NCBI GenBank assembly: GCA_014729705.1
Contig: WJJK01000045.1
Location: 1 to 49,586, forward strand
Reading direction: 5' to 3'
Origin: Candidatus Altarchaeales archaeon
Lineage (GTDB): Archaea > Altiarchaeota > Altiarchaeia > IMC4 > SCGC-AAA252-I15
Length of the DNA stretch: 49,586 nucleotides
Positions 32,896-41,639 of the stretch are shown piece after piece (the stretch's first letter is position 1; each line of letters begins with the position of its first letter). The notes beneath the pieces are model-generated. The model searched no databases. It was not told the origin of the DNA and was given only the letters and a program-made list of their open reading frames with translations. The translations under genes and the position numbers were made by a program.

Positions 32896-33183
32896 ATTGA
32901 TAAATTTCTTGTGGGGCATAAGAGCAAGGAGATAAACTACGGTAAAAGAATACCTTGTAGTTACAAGTGGAGGTCCTTTAAATCAGGACCAACTAAAACG
33001 GGCGCGCCGGTAATGATTGGCTATTAGAGCGGTTCATTCAATCTGAAGATGGCTTAGTCTGGTATCATATTTTCCATAAGGGTTCAGGGGTTTAATCATC
33101 GCCAGGGAGTGGTTTAGTCCTAGGCAGAAACTGAAGTCTCCCCGCTTCATACCACTCTCTGGCCCAAGGTTAGGAGATTTATT
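32896..33183 (+). other. Non-coding gap with structured RNA candidate
   Basis: About 290 bases without a supported gene. It holds a 6-bp hairpin GGTCCT/AGGACC (32972-32990), an AAGGAG at 32925-32930 with no standard start codon after it, and a long hairpin at 33101-33163: GCCAGGGAGTGGT (33101-33113) pairs with ACCACTCTCTGGC (33151-33163), 13 bp with one G-U, around a 37-base loop that contains TGAAG/CTTCA. No U tail follows. It could be a small RNA or a structured leader of the next gene. Confidence 0.5.
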
Positions 33184-33528
33184 ATGGCATTCTATTTGTT
33201 TGTACTTTTGGTTGTAAGTTTTGCTGTTGAGGCATTAACAGAAATAGTAATCAAGTCTGAGGTCTTTCGTCCCTTTAGGGAGCTTATTTTCAAGTTAGGG
33301 CCCTTTTTCCAAAAGCTGTTTACTTGCGGCTATTGTTTTTCTGTGTGGGTGGCTCTGGCGGCTGTGTCCGCCGTGCCAGATCTTGTATTGCCATTATCAG
33401 GTGTTTTTGGTGTCAACATGCTGCTAACTATTTTGGTGGTACACCGACTTTCCAATGTAATACACAACGTTATCGATAAGTGGACAGATAAGTACTACAG
33501 TATGTCTCATGTAAATAGTGGAGATTAG
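33184..33528 (+). CDS. Small membrane protein, possibly DUF1360-like
   Basis: A 114-residue protein with hydrophobic segments at about residues 3-20 (YLFVLLVVSFAVEALTEI), 50-66 and 72-90. The segment KLFTCGYCFSVWVALAAVSA resembles the conserved C-x-x-C-x-x-x-W core of DUF1360-type phage and bacterial membrane proteins. TAGGAG precedes the ATG. It follows the structured gap and precedes the neck genes. The role is unknown; a lysis or superinfection function is possible but not shown. Confidence 0.55.
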   Translation: MAFYLFVLLVVSFAVEALTEIVIKSEVFRPFRELIFKLGPFFQKLFTCGYCFSVWVALAAVSAVPDLVLPLSGVFGVNMLLTILVVHRLSNVIHNVIDKWTDKYYSMSHVNSGD

Positions 33529-33549
33529 GTTTAAGGAAAGGAGTTAATC

Positions 33550-34134
33550 GTGGAAGGTTTTATACGGAATGAAACAGGAAGGGCAGTTTTCAAGCTTCAA
33601 AGACCTCTTCCTCCCGGATCTGTTCTTAAGTTGGAGGATGCCTACATGATTGTAGGTGAAAAGAGTGGGAAAAATAGAGGCATGGCCTTTGTTAAGTGGC
33701 TCAAAGAAAACGTTTTTCGGGAAGAAGGCTGGGTTTTCTACAAGGAAGAAGGAGTTCCTTACTCCGTTGGTTCTCAGGCTAAAAAAGCCCGTAAAGTGAA
33801 CTCTTCCAGAGTAGAGAAGTCTGTTTCAGAAGAAGAAAAGGTGGACGGTGTTGCTGCTGGTGGTGAGCCTGTAGAAGAAGCCTCTCCTAAAAAGGAGCGC
33901 GTGTCTCCTTCCCGGGGCGCAGGCCGTAGATTAGTTAGAAAGAACAAGAAGATCTCTAAGAACAATAACACCGCTGCTTCCATAATCGATGCCGATGCTG
34001 CGCAGGCCCGTCGTATCGTTAGCAAAGTAAAGGACCGGTCAGTTCTCAAGAAGGCTCTCGCTCTGAGCAACCATTTCGCAAATAAGGAAGAGCATCGTCG
34101 CTTGATTCAGAGGAGACTCGAAGAAGTTTACTAA
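33550..34134 (+). CDS. Hypothetical protein of the head-neck cluster
   Basis: A 194-residue basic protein with a GTG start behind AAGGAG. Residues 1-78 form a compact mixed domain (FKLQRPLPPGSVLKLEDAYM, then VKWLKENVFREEGWVFYKEE), residues 80-140 are a low-complexity Lys/Glu/Ser linker and residues 140-194 are helical (RIVSKVKDRSVLKKALALSN). It may be a minor head or neck protein that carries a DNA-binding tail. No family recognised. Confidence 0.5.
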   Translation: MEGFIRNETGRAVFKLQRPLPPGSVLKLEDAYMIVGEKSGKNRGMAFVKWLKENVFREEGWVFYKEEGVPYSVGSQAKKARKVNSSRVEKSVSEEEKVDGVAAGGEPVEEASPKKERVSPSRGAGRRLVRKNKKISKNNNTAASIIDADAAQARRIVSKVKDRSVLKKALALSNHFANKEEHRRLIQRRLEEVY

Positions 34135-34152
34135 AGGAGGAATTTCGTATAA

Positions 34153-35109
34153 ATGTCAGTCCTCAAGCCTATCATTGATAGCATTGTCAATGGTACTTTG
34201 ACGATTACTGCAACGTCACCCTCGGCCGTGGGGACGATGTTTGATAAGATTCAGATCTTTAGGGCTACTTCTGTAAATGGTCCCTTCAGTCTTATAGCCA
34301 CTATAGATTTTTCTTCTCCTGCAGCCTACTGTGATTTAACCAGTACTCCTAAACTTTATTACAAAGCTCAGTATTACAATAGTACCACTATGGTTTCCAG
34401 TACGTTTTCTGATGTGGCACAGGAAACTGGTGTATTCTCCGAGTATAGCGTACCGGAAAGCACGGCTACCTATCCGCCAGAGTTGGCTCTTTCTGACAAC
34501 GATAGGGAAATCGTTGAGTCTATAAGGATAACCGTAGGAGATAGCGGTCTGATAGAGCGGGATCTTTACGATTCTTCTGACCCGCAGTCGGCAGCTGCTT
34601 GCGCTGCTAATATAGACCCAGCTGGTTGTACTTGGGAGTTAACAGAATGGAAAGGTTGGCCACAAAAGGTAGTTCTTAATGGGGAAGAGAAGACCAACAT
34701 CAACGACCCTCAGGTACTTGGTTATCGCTACCTTGTTTTTAGTGGTTCTGGGCCGTGTATTACAGGCTCTTTAGACGTTTTCTATAACCACTTCCGCTTC
34801 TCCGATCGTGAGATTTTATTGGCTTACGATCGGGCCAGAAATCTTTTGATTACTTGTGGTTTGCCGGAATCTAAGGTTACGACAGAGATGCGTATAATGC
34901 AGGCTGCCATTCTTCTTCTTGAAGGAGAGATTAGGGAGCTGTCTCAAAATGCGTTCCGCATTGTGGATGGAGATACTACCTATGATAATAGTGCTACCAT
35001 TCGTTCCCGAACTACTGATTTGGAGGACCTCAAGAGAAAGATTGACAGACTGATTGAATGTGCTCGCTATGAAGCGGCGTACGACATCCAAGGTTGTAGG
35101 ATAGACTAA
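34153..35109 (+). CDS. Probable neck / head-tail connector protein with FnIII-like start
   Basis: A 318-residue protein behind AAGGAGG. The first 95 residues resemble a fibronectin-type domain (IQIFRATSVNGPFSLIATID, then LYYKAQYYNSTTMVSSTFSD). Residues 105-320 are a mixed region followed by helices (FSDREILLAYDRARNLLITC, MRIMQAAILLLEGEIRELSQ) similar in layout to head-tail connector proteins that bind the portal. The gene overlaps the next by one base. Position between capsid and tail tube genes supports a neck role. Confidence 0.55.
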   Translation: MSVLKPIIDSIVNGTLTITATSPSAVGTMFDKIQIFRATSVNGPFSLIATIDFSSPAAYCDLTSTPKLYYKAQYYNSTTMVSSTFSDVAQETGVFSEYSVPESTATYPPELALSDNDREIVESIRITVGDSGLIERDLYDSSDPQSAAACAANIDPAGCTWELTEWKGWPQKVVLNGEEKTNINDPQVLGYRYLVFSGSGPCITGSLDVFYNHFRFSDREILLAYDRARNLLITCGLPESKVTTEMRIMQAAILLLEGEIRELSQNAFRIVDGDTTYDNSATIRSRTTDLEDLKRKIDRLIECARYEAAYDIQGCRID

Positions 35110-36866
35110 TGCCCAAAAAACTGGTCACCAACAAAATGAAGAAGGACTATAAAAGGCTGATGTCTCAGCTTGTTAGAGATCTTTCCCAGGAGCTGGTAAT
35201 AGTTCAGGAAAGTCCTATGTTTGTAGATTGTCCTAACTGTTTTGAAGCAGGAACCCTTATAGAGACACCTTTTGGAATGAAGAAGATAGAAGACTTCCAA
35301 CCAGGGGATTATATTTTGGACGGCAATGCAGAGCCTCGACTTGTGGATAAAGTATTTCATAGACATACTGACGCATCTTTCACGTCCATTTTTACACACG
35401 GTAACAATGTGGGGTTGACAGCCACTTCCAATCACCACTTAATGGTACATGAAAACAGGGGCACAGCCTACCATCCCATTTTAGGTGGGTCGAAAGAAAA
35501 AGAGATAGGTAACATACAAAAAGGCGATATAGTTTCTAAAGCGATCAGAAAACTACCCCAAGAGCCTTTAGAAAAGCTATGGGTTGATTGGAAAACAAAT
35601 ACACATGGACCTAAAAAAGTTTTGCCAGAAATCTTGGAAGTTACCGATGATTTCTTATTTGCTGTGGGTTTGTATTTGTCCGAAGGCGTTACAAGCAAAA
35701 GCCGAATAGTAAGTTACTGTCTTAATGACTTGGAAGAAGAAATAGGTCATAAAGTTTGTGCGTATTGGAAATCGGTTGCAGAATGTAACTACACGATGTG
35801 TACTAGAGGAGGGGGTAGGAATAGGATTTTTGAGATATATAGTTCTTATTTGGCTGATCTATTAGATAGTTGGTGTGGACACGGCGCGCAAAATAAAAAA
35901 ATACCCACCTCCTTGTATTACAGGTTGAATGCCCGTCAAACTTTAGTGTTGTTGTTTGGTTTGTTTGTCGGCGCTGGTCATTATGAAAAACAATATGATA
36001 GTGTGGTATTTAGTACTATTTCTAAATCGTTGGCATATCAAGTTTACAATCTACTTCTATCTTGTGGATTCGGTGCCAGTATACTTTCTCAGCCTAGTAA
36101 GGTGGGATCGGACGGCATTTTTAGACAAGAATCGTTCGTAGTTAGATATTGGACAAATAAAGATAAGGCACAAAGAGGGACAATAAGAACTGAGGATAGA
36201 ATCTATCAGGTAGTAAAATCTGTAGCGCACAGTCATAAATCAGTACCTGTTTGGAATCTAGAGGTTCAAACCGAACACAGTTATATTGCAGATGGCTTTA
36301 GTGTACAGAACTGCATATGGGATTCTGTTAATAAAAAATCCTCTAATGTCTTTGATGGTTCTTTTACGTCCGCAACTACTATTTTTTCTGGTACCAGTGA
36401 GGAGCGGGTTATAAATCCTATATCTTTCACTGTTGGACGTTGTCCTGTTTGTATAGGTGAAGGTCAGATTTTTACCAACAAAGAAATCTGCATTCCTGCT
36501 ATGATAAATTTTTTCTCTGGAACCGGCATGCGCCGTGGTTTATTTATGAGCACTGCTGCAGGTAAGGAAGGGATGAACTTGGTGGTGGTTAAGACTCTCG
36601 CCTGCCACTATGAACTTTTACAGAACAATGAAACTTTTTTTATTCATAACAATGTTAAATGTGTGAAGTTCAAGCCTCCTTTCCTAAGAGGGTTGGGTGG
36701 AGAAGAGACTGTTTGTGAGACTATTCTTCAGACTGCCGACGAAGGACAAAGGACTTCTGGTAAGTTTGGTGGTGGAGACAAGTTAAGTCGAGATGATGAT
36801 CCAAGAAAGAGGATAAGAGGTCCTTCTGATATTCTGGATCAGAGAGGTAAACTGAGAGGTAGGTAA
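35109..36866 (+). CDS. Zinc-motif neck protein interrupted by an intein
   Basis: A 585-residue precursor containing a 358-residue intein (residues 44-401). Splicing gives a 227-residue protein in which VDCPN is joined to CIWDSVNKKSS, restoring a CPNC pair; a second pair, RCPVCIGEG, lies about 45 residues later. The two pairs form a zinc-ribbon-type site that I recall from phage head-tail connector proteins of similar size. The rest is beta-rich with a basic tail (DDDPRKRIRGPSDILDQRGK). The neighbours on both sides are neck-type genes. Without splicing the zinc site is destroyed. Confidence 0.75.
   Translation: MPKKLVTNKMKKDYKRLMSQLVRDLSQELVIVQESPMFVDCPNCFEAGTLIETPFGMKKIEDFQPGDYILDGNAEPRLVDKVFHRHTDASFTSIFTHGNNVGLTATSNHHLMVHENRGTAYHPILGGSKEKEIGNIQKGDIVSKAIRKLPQEPLEKLWVDWKTNTHGPKKVLPEILEVTDDFLFAVGLYLSEGVTSKSRIVSYCLNDLEEEIGHKVCAYWKSVAECNYTMCTRGGGRNRIFEIYSSYLADLLDSWCGHGAQNKKIPTSLYYRLNARQTLVLLFGLFVGAGHYEKQYDSVVFSTISKSLAYQVYNLLLSCGFGASILSQPSKVGSDGIFRQESFVVRYWTNKDKAQRGTIRTEDRIYQVVKSVAHSHKSVPVWNLEVQTEHSYIADGFSVQNCIWDSVNKKSSNVFDGSFTSATTIFSGTSEERVINPISFTVGRCPVCIGEGQIFTNKEICIPAMINFFSGTGMRRGLFMSTAAGKEGMNLVVVKTLACHYELLQNNETFFIHNNVKCVKFKPPFLRGLGGEETVCETILQTADEGQRTSGKFGGGDKLSRDDDPRKRIRGPSDILDQRGKLRGR
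35238..36311 (+). other. Intein with degenerate LAGLIDADG domain
   Basis: A 358-residue intein beginning at Cys (block A, CFEAGTLIETPFGMKKIED, then FQPGDYIL), with a block B TxxH in LTATSNHHLMVH and a C-terminal block EHSYIADGFSVQN before the +1 Cys. The penultimate residue is Gln rather than the usual His. The first endonuclease motif AVGLYLSEG keeps its acidic residue; the second, LLFGLFVGAGH, has lost it (GAG instead of GDG). Splicing is probably intact but DNA cleavage is doubtful. Insertion falls inside a CPN/C zinc pair. Confidence 0.9.
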
Positions 36867-37525
36867 TGAGTTTCAAGGTAAACGTAAAGTTAGACGTTCC
36901 TTCTCTTAAGAAAGCCATCGAGAAAAAACAGAAGCTTGTTAGAGATAACATCGTTACCGTGATCCGAACCGAGGCCATCCCCCATCTAATAGATCTTATT
37001 ATGCAAGGGTATGATGATTTAAGCGACAGGGCTGATCAGCTTCCCGAAGACCCTACCAATCCTGCTAACTGGAGAACAGAGTTTCGCAACAAACTTGAGC
37101 GGGACTTTGAACAGAACTTGATTTTCTCTGACAACAGGATTATTGTTCGTTTAGGTGACAAGGAGTTTATGGGCTACGACAGTAGTGGGCGCGCCCCGGA
37201 AGGAAACGAGCCCCTTGTATGGTTAGTTTACTATATAGAAGGTCTCGCTGGAGATTGGGGATTCATTACTCCAGAGCTCTATGAAGAACTTAGAGGTAGA
37301 GGTTCTTACGAGGCGGACTGGGGCCGTTTTGGACAGGGATTTCTCATTAGTCGCCAGCAGTTTGAAGATGAGGGTTGGAGTGATTTGATTTCCTTTGATT
37401 CTATTAGACATCCTTTCTCTGGATTTTCTCCTGTAGACATTTTTACCGAAGCCCTACGGGAGTTTACTTTTAGAAGGTTTGTAGAGAAGGCTATCAAGGC
37501 CGCTGCTGAAGGGAGGAAGCTATGA
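36866..37525 (+). CDS. Probable tail completion / head-tail joining protein (gp10-like)
   Basis: A 219-residue protein overlapping the intein-containing gene by one base. The start (FKVNVKLDVPSLKKAIEKKQ, then LVRDNIVTVIRTEAIPHLID) has the amphipathic helix-turn of HK97 gp10-like tail completion proteins, which join the tail to the neck. The middle contains EFMGYDSSGRAPEGNEPLVW, reminiscent of the loop region in that family. The gene overlaps the next by four bases. The call is by layout rather than by a diagnostic motif. Confidence 0.55.
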   Translation: MSFKVNVKLDVPSLKKAIEKKQKLVRDNIVTVIRTEAIPHLIDLIMQGYDDLSDRADQLPEDPTNPANWRTEFRNKLERDFEQNLIFSDNRIIVRLGDKEFMGYDSSGRAPEGNEPLVWLVYYIEGLAGDWGFITPELYEELRGRGSYEADWGRFGQGFLISRQQFEDEGWSDLISFDSIRHPFSGFSPVDIFTEALREFTFRRFVEKAIKAAAEGRKL

Positions 37526-38364
37526 CCGTAACCTTAGCCAGAATGGAGGATATGAGTATCCAACACTGGCTTAAGCACGTCCTTCTTCCCTTGAAATGGG
37601 TTGAGAAAGTGGTTAATGCTCCACTTACTTTTAACCCCGATAAAAATCGTTTTGAGGCTCAGATAGTTTGGCTTCCAAATTTTTTAGATGAGGGACGGGG
37701 TTGGGTAATCTTTGAGCCCCAGGGAGTGAACTCCTGTGTCGTTAATAACATACCTGCTACCGAGCAAACAAGCCGGGTAACGGTATACAATCAATCAGGT
37801 TCAGAAATAGATCGTAGCCACTACACTATTAACTATGCGGACGGTGCTATAATAGCCAGTGGTGGAAATACTACTCCAGACGGTACTCCTACTACCATTG
37901 ATTTTACCCAGCACTACGTTTCTGTTGTAGACGGCTGGCCGGGGGTAGACCCTCCTGCTGCCCCTCTGGTGGCAGTAGAGATGGGTCCCTACAGAAAGGA
38001 CCCTCTTCAGTTGGGTCCTGGAAGAATAGCCAAGAGGAATGTATCTGTACACGTATTTGCCACGTCGAGCGCAGAGAGGGATGATCTGACTGAGTTCCTT
38101 TATGATGCGTTTTATAATCGACACCTTCCCGTTTTTGACTTTAGAAAAGGGGAGCCACTTAAATACGATGGAACTTATAACAGCGATTGGTCTGGGGATC
38201 TCCTGAAACTTAACAATAATGATGATGCTCTTTTCTATTTTAGAGATGTTCGAGCTGAGCCCATTAGTGTTAGAAAAGAATGGGGAGACCTGAACATGTG
38301 GAGATCTAAGGTTTCCTTTATCGCTGAATCCTACCGACAGGGCTTGGATTTCAACGCCCTGTAG
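37522..38364 (+). CDS. Probable tail terminator / neck protein
   Basis: A 280-residue protein starting in an ATGA overlap, directly before the major tail protein gene. It is beta-rich with several Trp residues (QHWLKHVLLPLKWVEK, GWVIFEPQGVNSCVVNN, YVSVVDGWPGVDPP) and a strand-rich core VSVHVFATSSAERDDLTEFL, a pattern seen in tail terminator proteins that cap the tail tube. No diagnostic motif was found, so the name depends on position. A set of hairpins follows the stop. Confidence 0.5.
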   Translation: MTVTLARMEDMSIQHWLKHVLLPLKWVEKVVNAPLTFNPDKNRFEAQIVWLPNFLDEGRGWVIFEPQGVNSCVVNNIPATEQTSRVTVYNQSGSEIDRSHYTINYADGAIIASGGNTTPDGTPTTIDFTQHYVSVVDGWPGVDPPAAPLVAVEMGPYRKDPLQLGPGRIAKRNVSVHVFATSSAERDDLTEFLYDAFYNRHLPVFDFRKGEPLKYDGTYNSDWSGDLLKLNNNDDALFYFRDVRAEPISVRKEWGDLNMWRSKVSFIAESYRQGLDFNAL

Positions 38365-38368
38365 CAAG

Positions 38369-38432
38369 GGGTGCTGCCGCACCCAGGCACGGTACAGGAC
38401 TTTCCTCCAAAGTTGCCTCACTTTGGTAGGCA
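38369..38432 (+). promoter_or_regulatory. Leader hairpins before the major tail protein
   Basis: GGGTGC (38369-38374) pairs with GCACCC (38379-38384), and CCAAAGT (38407-38413) pairs with ACTTTGG (38420-38426). TGCCT (38414-38418) can alternatively pair with AGGCA (38428-38432), a pairing that competes with the second stem. This lies in the 125-base gap before a highly expressed gene and may control its mRNA. Confidence 0.4.
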
Positions 38433-38489
38433 CCGCACATTTCCCCCAATGTTGCGAAAATCAAAACTCGTAAAGGAGGAAGACCTGAA

Positions 38490-40367
38490 ATGGCAAGACG
38501 TAACCGAATTATCTACCCAAGCAATTCGGTTTGGGCAAACGGTAATGTGCTGTATCGGGTACAGACCTTCGGTTCAACCACCGCGTTTAACACCGAAGAC
38601 GTCTTCGAACTTGGTCAGCTAAAGGTTATTGACGTTGTGGATGACTCCCCAACGGTTACCGTAACCATTGAAACTGGCGAGTTCGGCTCTCTATCCAACC
38701 TTTACCATCTGTCTAACCTTGAGTTTGATAGCGTTATTTCCAATGACGCTGTTGCTGCTTCTGGTCACTTGACTGTGGTAAGTGGACTTGGAGATGATGC
38801 AGTTAACATTGCACACTACCACGGTGTAGCCCTGACTGACTTCGGTCTTTCTGGATGCGAGACTGGTTCGGCTGTTGAGATTTGGGCGCCCATTCAGAAT
38901 GAGTGCTCTCTCGGTACCGACAATGACGAGATTGATCAGACTATGTATCTGCCACGAGTGTTCGTCAACTCTATTGAGTGGACCTACTCCGCAGGTGCTA
39001 ACGCGGCTGAAAACTTCGGTGCAGAAACCGATGCTAAGTTCTGGTTTACAAATGATGGTAGGTTTATCTCTAATGAGGAGTTCGTATACACTTCTTCCCC
39101 ACCAGAAACTGACACCAACACAGGTGTAACTGGTGGTACCGGATTTAAGGTTGACGCTTCCGAGACCTCGGTTTACCTTGGTCTGGATCAGAATGCTGCT
39201 ACTGCCGAGCTTGTTTCTACTCGCTCTACCGGTCAGCTTGCGTTCTTACGCTTTGACGTGTTCGGTACTCCTTCAGTAAGGTACTACAACCGATCTACCA
39301 AGACTTCTTTTGAGGTCCCGGTAGAGGCTGGTACCGCTGCTAAGGCAGGTACTTACGTATACGACAGTACTGACAACCAGCTCTATGAGCCAACTGACTT
39401 GACCACCAACAACGAGCTTCTTGGTGAGGCTAAGGCAGATGGCGACATTCTGTTCGTTGTCTACGCTGCTAATCACTACGCCCGCCGATGGGAAGATCTT
39501 GATTCCACCACTCAGACTGACCGTGGTGGTGCTAAGAGCACTTCCAAGATGGCTACGCGTCGTGACGCAGAGTACTTTGCTCCGATTGAGATTGATCCAG
39601 GTGATAAGCCCGAAGACGTCGGCGCTGTTCGTCAGGGTCAGATCGAGATCTACCTCGTTGATAAGGACGTTCTACCGCCCGACTTCAATCTCGACAATGA
39701 GCTTGCTCTTAGAGTAACTTCCGTAACTATTACGGCAGATCTTACTCGTGAGCCGCTCTTTGAGCTCTCGCACCTTCGACCTTACGACCGATCGTTGACT
39801 TTCCCGATTCCATTCACAGTAACTGTTGAGACAACCGCATCCGATCTTACCGAGTATGCAACCTTCGCTTCCAAGAAGCAGGGAGTTGCAATCGATTTGA
39901 CCACGGATGAGGTTTCCATCTACGACTTCATGTCCGCTAATGAAAGACTCGACCTTGTCGTGCTCATTTATCAGCAGACAGATGAGGAAGCAGGTGGTGT
40001 AGGTTCTCAGCGAAGAGTGGTAACTCGAGAGATGGTTGGTGATGAATACTATCAGAGAGGACAGAGGTTCATCTATTACGATGGCACCACTTCCGATCCT
40101 GATACTGGTATCAACTACGGTACTAGCATCCCGGTTTCTCCAACAAAGGATAACACTCACCGCGAGCGACCTCTTAAGACCGTTATTGCGAAGGATCTGC
40201 GAATCACTGACGAAGCGTACAACCTCACCCTTGGTGAGAACGCTACTCAGACATACGGTTTCCGAGGTACCAACCGAGTCTTCGCCGTTCTTGGTGAAGT
40301 CGATACTGGTGACCTTGTTGCCGATCCTGGATTCCAGGTCAATCCGGACGCTCCACGAATCTTCTAA
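38490..40367 (+). CDS. Major tail (tube) protein
   Basis: A 625-residue protein behind AAAGGAGG with the same strong preferred-codon bias as the major capsid gene, the best sign that it is a very abundant virion protein. The beginning (VLYRVQTFGSTTAFNTEDVF, then IDVVDDSPTVTVTIETGEFG) and the later segment DVSPT-like strands fit a tail-tube fold; large internal inserts (residues 150-330) may form outer decorations. No sheath-type gene is adjacent, supporting a non-contractile tail. Two hairpins follow the stop. Confidence 0.7.
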   Translation: MARRNRIIYPSNSVWANGNVLYRVQTFGSTTAFNTEDVFELGQLKVIDVVDDSPTVTVTIETGEFGSLSNLYHLSNLEFDSVISNDAVAASGHLTVVSGLGDDAVNIAHYHGVALTDFGLSGCETGSAVEIWAPIQNECSLGTDNDEIDQTMYLPRVFVNSIEWTYSAGANAAENFGAETDAKFWFTNDGRFISNEEFVYTSSPPETDTNTGVTGGTGFKVDASETSVYLGLDQNAATAELVSTRSTGQLAFLRFDVFGTPSVRYYNRSTKTSFEVPVEAGTAAKAGTYVYDSTDNQLYEPTDLTTNNELLGEAKADGDILFVVYAANHYARRWEDLDSTTQTDRGGAKSTSKMATRRDAEYFAPIEIDPGDKPEDVGAVRQGQIEIYLVDKDVLPPDFNLDNELALRVTSVTITADLTREPLFELSHLRPYDRSLTFPIPFTVTVETTASDLTEYATFASKKQGVAIDLTTDEVSIYDFMSANERLDLVVLIYQQTDEEAGGVGSQRRVVTREMVGDEYYQRGQRFIYYDGTTSDPDTGINYGTSIPVSPTKDNTHRERPLKTVIAKDLRITDEAYNLTLGENATQTYGFRGTNRVFAVLGEVDTGDLVADPGFQVNPDAPRIF

Positions 40368-40379
40368 AGGTCGATTTTC

Positions 40380-40432
40380 TGCTGTCCCGGGTCCCGCCCG
40401 GGGCAGCAACAAGTTCCTCCGTCTTTCGGAGG
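40380..40432 (+). terminator. Two hairpins after the major tail gene
   Basis: A 12-bp stem TGCTGTCCCGGG (40380-40391) and CCCGGGGCAGCA (40397-40408) with one G-U, and then CCTCCG/CGGAGG (40416-40432) with a TCTTT loop. No U run follows the first. As after the capsid gene, these may stabilise the upstream mRNA or reduce read-through. Confidence 0.6.
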
Positions 40433-40469
40433 GGTAAGGAATGAGTTTAAGGGAAAGGAGATTATTCTC

Positions 40470-40748
40470 ATGGTTTCCAGGGAAGAAAAGTCCCTGGGTA
40501 AATCCCAGGAAAAGCTCAAGAGAGATGTGGAGAGAAGCGTCCTCAAGAGCGCTGATGAGATCCTGAACATTGCTGAAGTCGCAATAGCTGATTCCCAGCG
40601 GTACAGGGCTTTTAGATCTAAGGTTCTTCGTTCAGTCAATGACGCTGTTCGGGAAGTTAAGAAGAACCTTGATCTTCATTACAAGGTGGTGTACGTGCCT
40701 ACTAACGAAGACGTTATAGAGGTACAGCAGCCAAGAGTTAGAAGTTAG
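40470..40748 (+). CDS. Small helical hypothetical protein
   Basis: A 92-residue charged protein behind AAAGGAG. Residues 1-70 are helical (KSLGKSQEKLKRDVERSVLK, ADSQRYRAFRSKVLRSVNDA) and the C-terminus is a short beta-like segment (YKVVYVPTNEDVIEVQQPR). It lies between the major tail protein and the chaperone-like pair. No family recognised; a tail assembly role is inferred from position. Confidence 0.5.
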   Translation: MVSREEKSLGKSQEKLKRDVERSVLKSADEILNIAEVAIADSQRYRAFRSKVLRSVNDAVREVKKNLDLHYKVVYVPTNEDVIEVQQPRVRS

Positions 40749-40769
40749 GCAAAGGATAAGGAGACATAA

Positions 40770-41639
40770 ATGGCAACCGCAAAGGACGTCAAGGACGTGC
40801 TGGATACACGTCGCGAGTTTACTCTTGAAAACCCTGACGGAGAAACTGAAAGTTATTTTATTGCCCAGCCGAGCGCTGCGGACATAAGAAAAGCAGATTG
40901 GCAATACTCCAAGGTTTATAACCAGGCTATTGTTGATGGTTTTTTAACTCAATCCCAGATGTTGGAAGTTCTTAAGGACAAGGGTATTCTTTCCGAGGAG
41001 TACACCGAGCAGCTTGAGAGCGTGAGAATCAATCTGGCAGCAGAACTTTTTAAGCTTGAAAATCTCGGAAATGAAACCCCCGATGATGACCGTGAAGCTG
41101 TTGCTATGGAAGTGGCGCGCTTAAGAGATCAGCTCTTCCGGCTAAATCAGCAAGTTAACGGTCCTATGGGGAATACCTGTGAGAACTTAGCCGAAGATGC
41201 CCGAACCGAGTTTCTAACCAGTAGGGTAGTTCAGAAGCAAGATGGATCTCGTCTGTGGGAAACCTTTGATGATTATCAGAACGAAGAAAACTCCGGTTTA
41301 TCTGTTAAGGCTCGTTTTGAAGTTATGCTTTGGATGCAGGGACTTGAAAGCAACTTCATGGAAAATACTCCAGAGCAATCTACTCTCAGGGAAGTAGCCC
41401 AAAAGAGATTAGACAACGCCCTTGAAGAGGCCAGAAAATCTGCTTTGGAACAGTCTGAGAAAGAAGAAAAGGAAAAGCGGTCCGGAGAAGATTCCGAGAA
41501 AACCAAGGCTGAGAAGAAGGCTCCACGAAAGAAGAAGACTCCTAAAAAGAAGGCTTCCTCCTCCAAGAAAGAGGAGAGTTCTCCTGCTCCCAAGAGACGA
41601 AGAGGTCGTCCTCGAAAGGATGAGAAGAAGGAAGAATAA
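40770..41639 (+). CDS. Probable tail assembly chaperone A
   Basis: A 289-residue protein in the tail-chaperone position, between the major tail protein and the giant tape-measure-position gene. It is helical, with a middle segment LWETFDDYQNEENSGLSVKA, and a very basic Lys-rich tail of about 50 residues (KKAPRKKKTPKKKASSSKKE). The layout matches the next protein (KDKGILSEEYTEQLESVRIN against QERGLLEDVDQSIKDLEERL, and LWETFDDYQNE against YWKTFDDFENE), so the two appear to be diverged duplicates. AAGGAG precedes the ATG; the stop overlaps the next start (TAATG). Confidence 0.6.
   Translation: MATAKDVKDVLDTRREFTLENPDGETESYFIAQPSAADIRKADWQYSKVYNQAIVDGFLTQSQMLEVLKDKGILSEEYTEQLESVRINLAAELFKLENLGNETPDDDREAVAMEVARLRDQLFRLNQQVNGPMGNTCENLAEDARTEFLTSRVVQKQDGSRLWETFDDYQNEENSGLSVKARFEVMLWMQGLESNFMENTPEQSTLREVAQKRLDNALEEARKSALEQSEKEEKEKRSGEDSEKTKAEKKAPRKKKTPKKKASSSKKEESSPAPKRRRGRPRKDEKKEE

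Noticed and set aside
32897..32925. A promoter at TTGATAAATTT, sharing 11 bases with the NusG-like gene promoter
   Set aside because: No TATAAT-like element lies 16-18 bases downstream; the only candidate CATAAG is at 14 bases.
33001..33105. A tRNA-like stretch (GGCTTAGTCTGGTA and GGGTTCAGG) in the gap before the membrane protein gene
   Set aside because: I could not form a 7-bp acceptor stem, a T stem and an anticodon arm at standard spacing; the pieces resemble tRNA motifs by chance.
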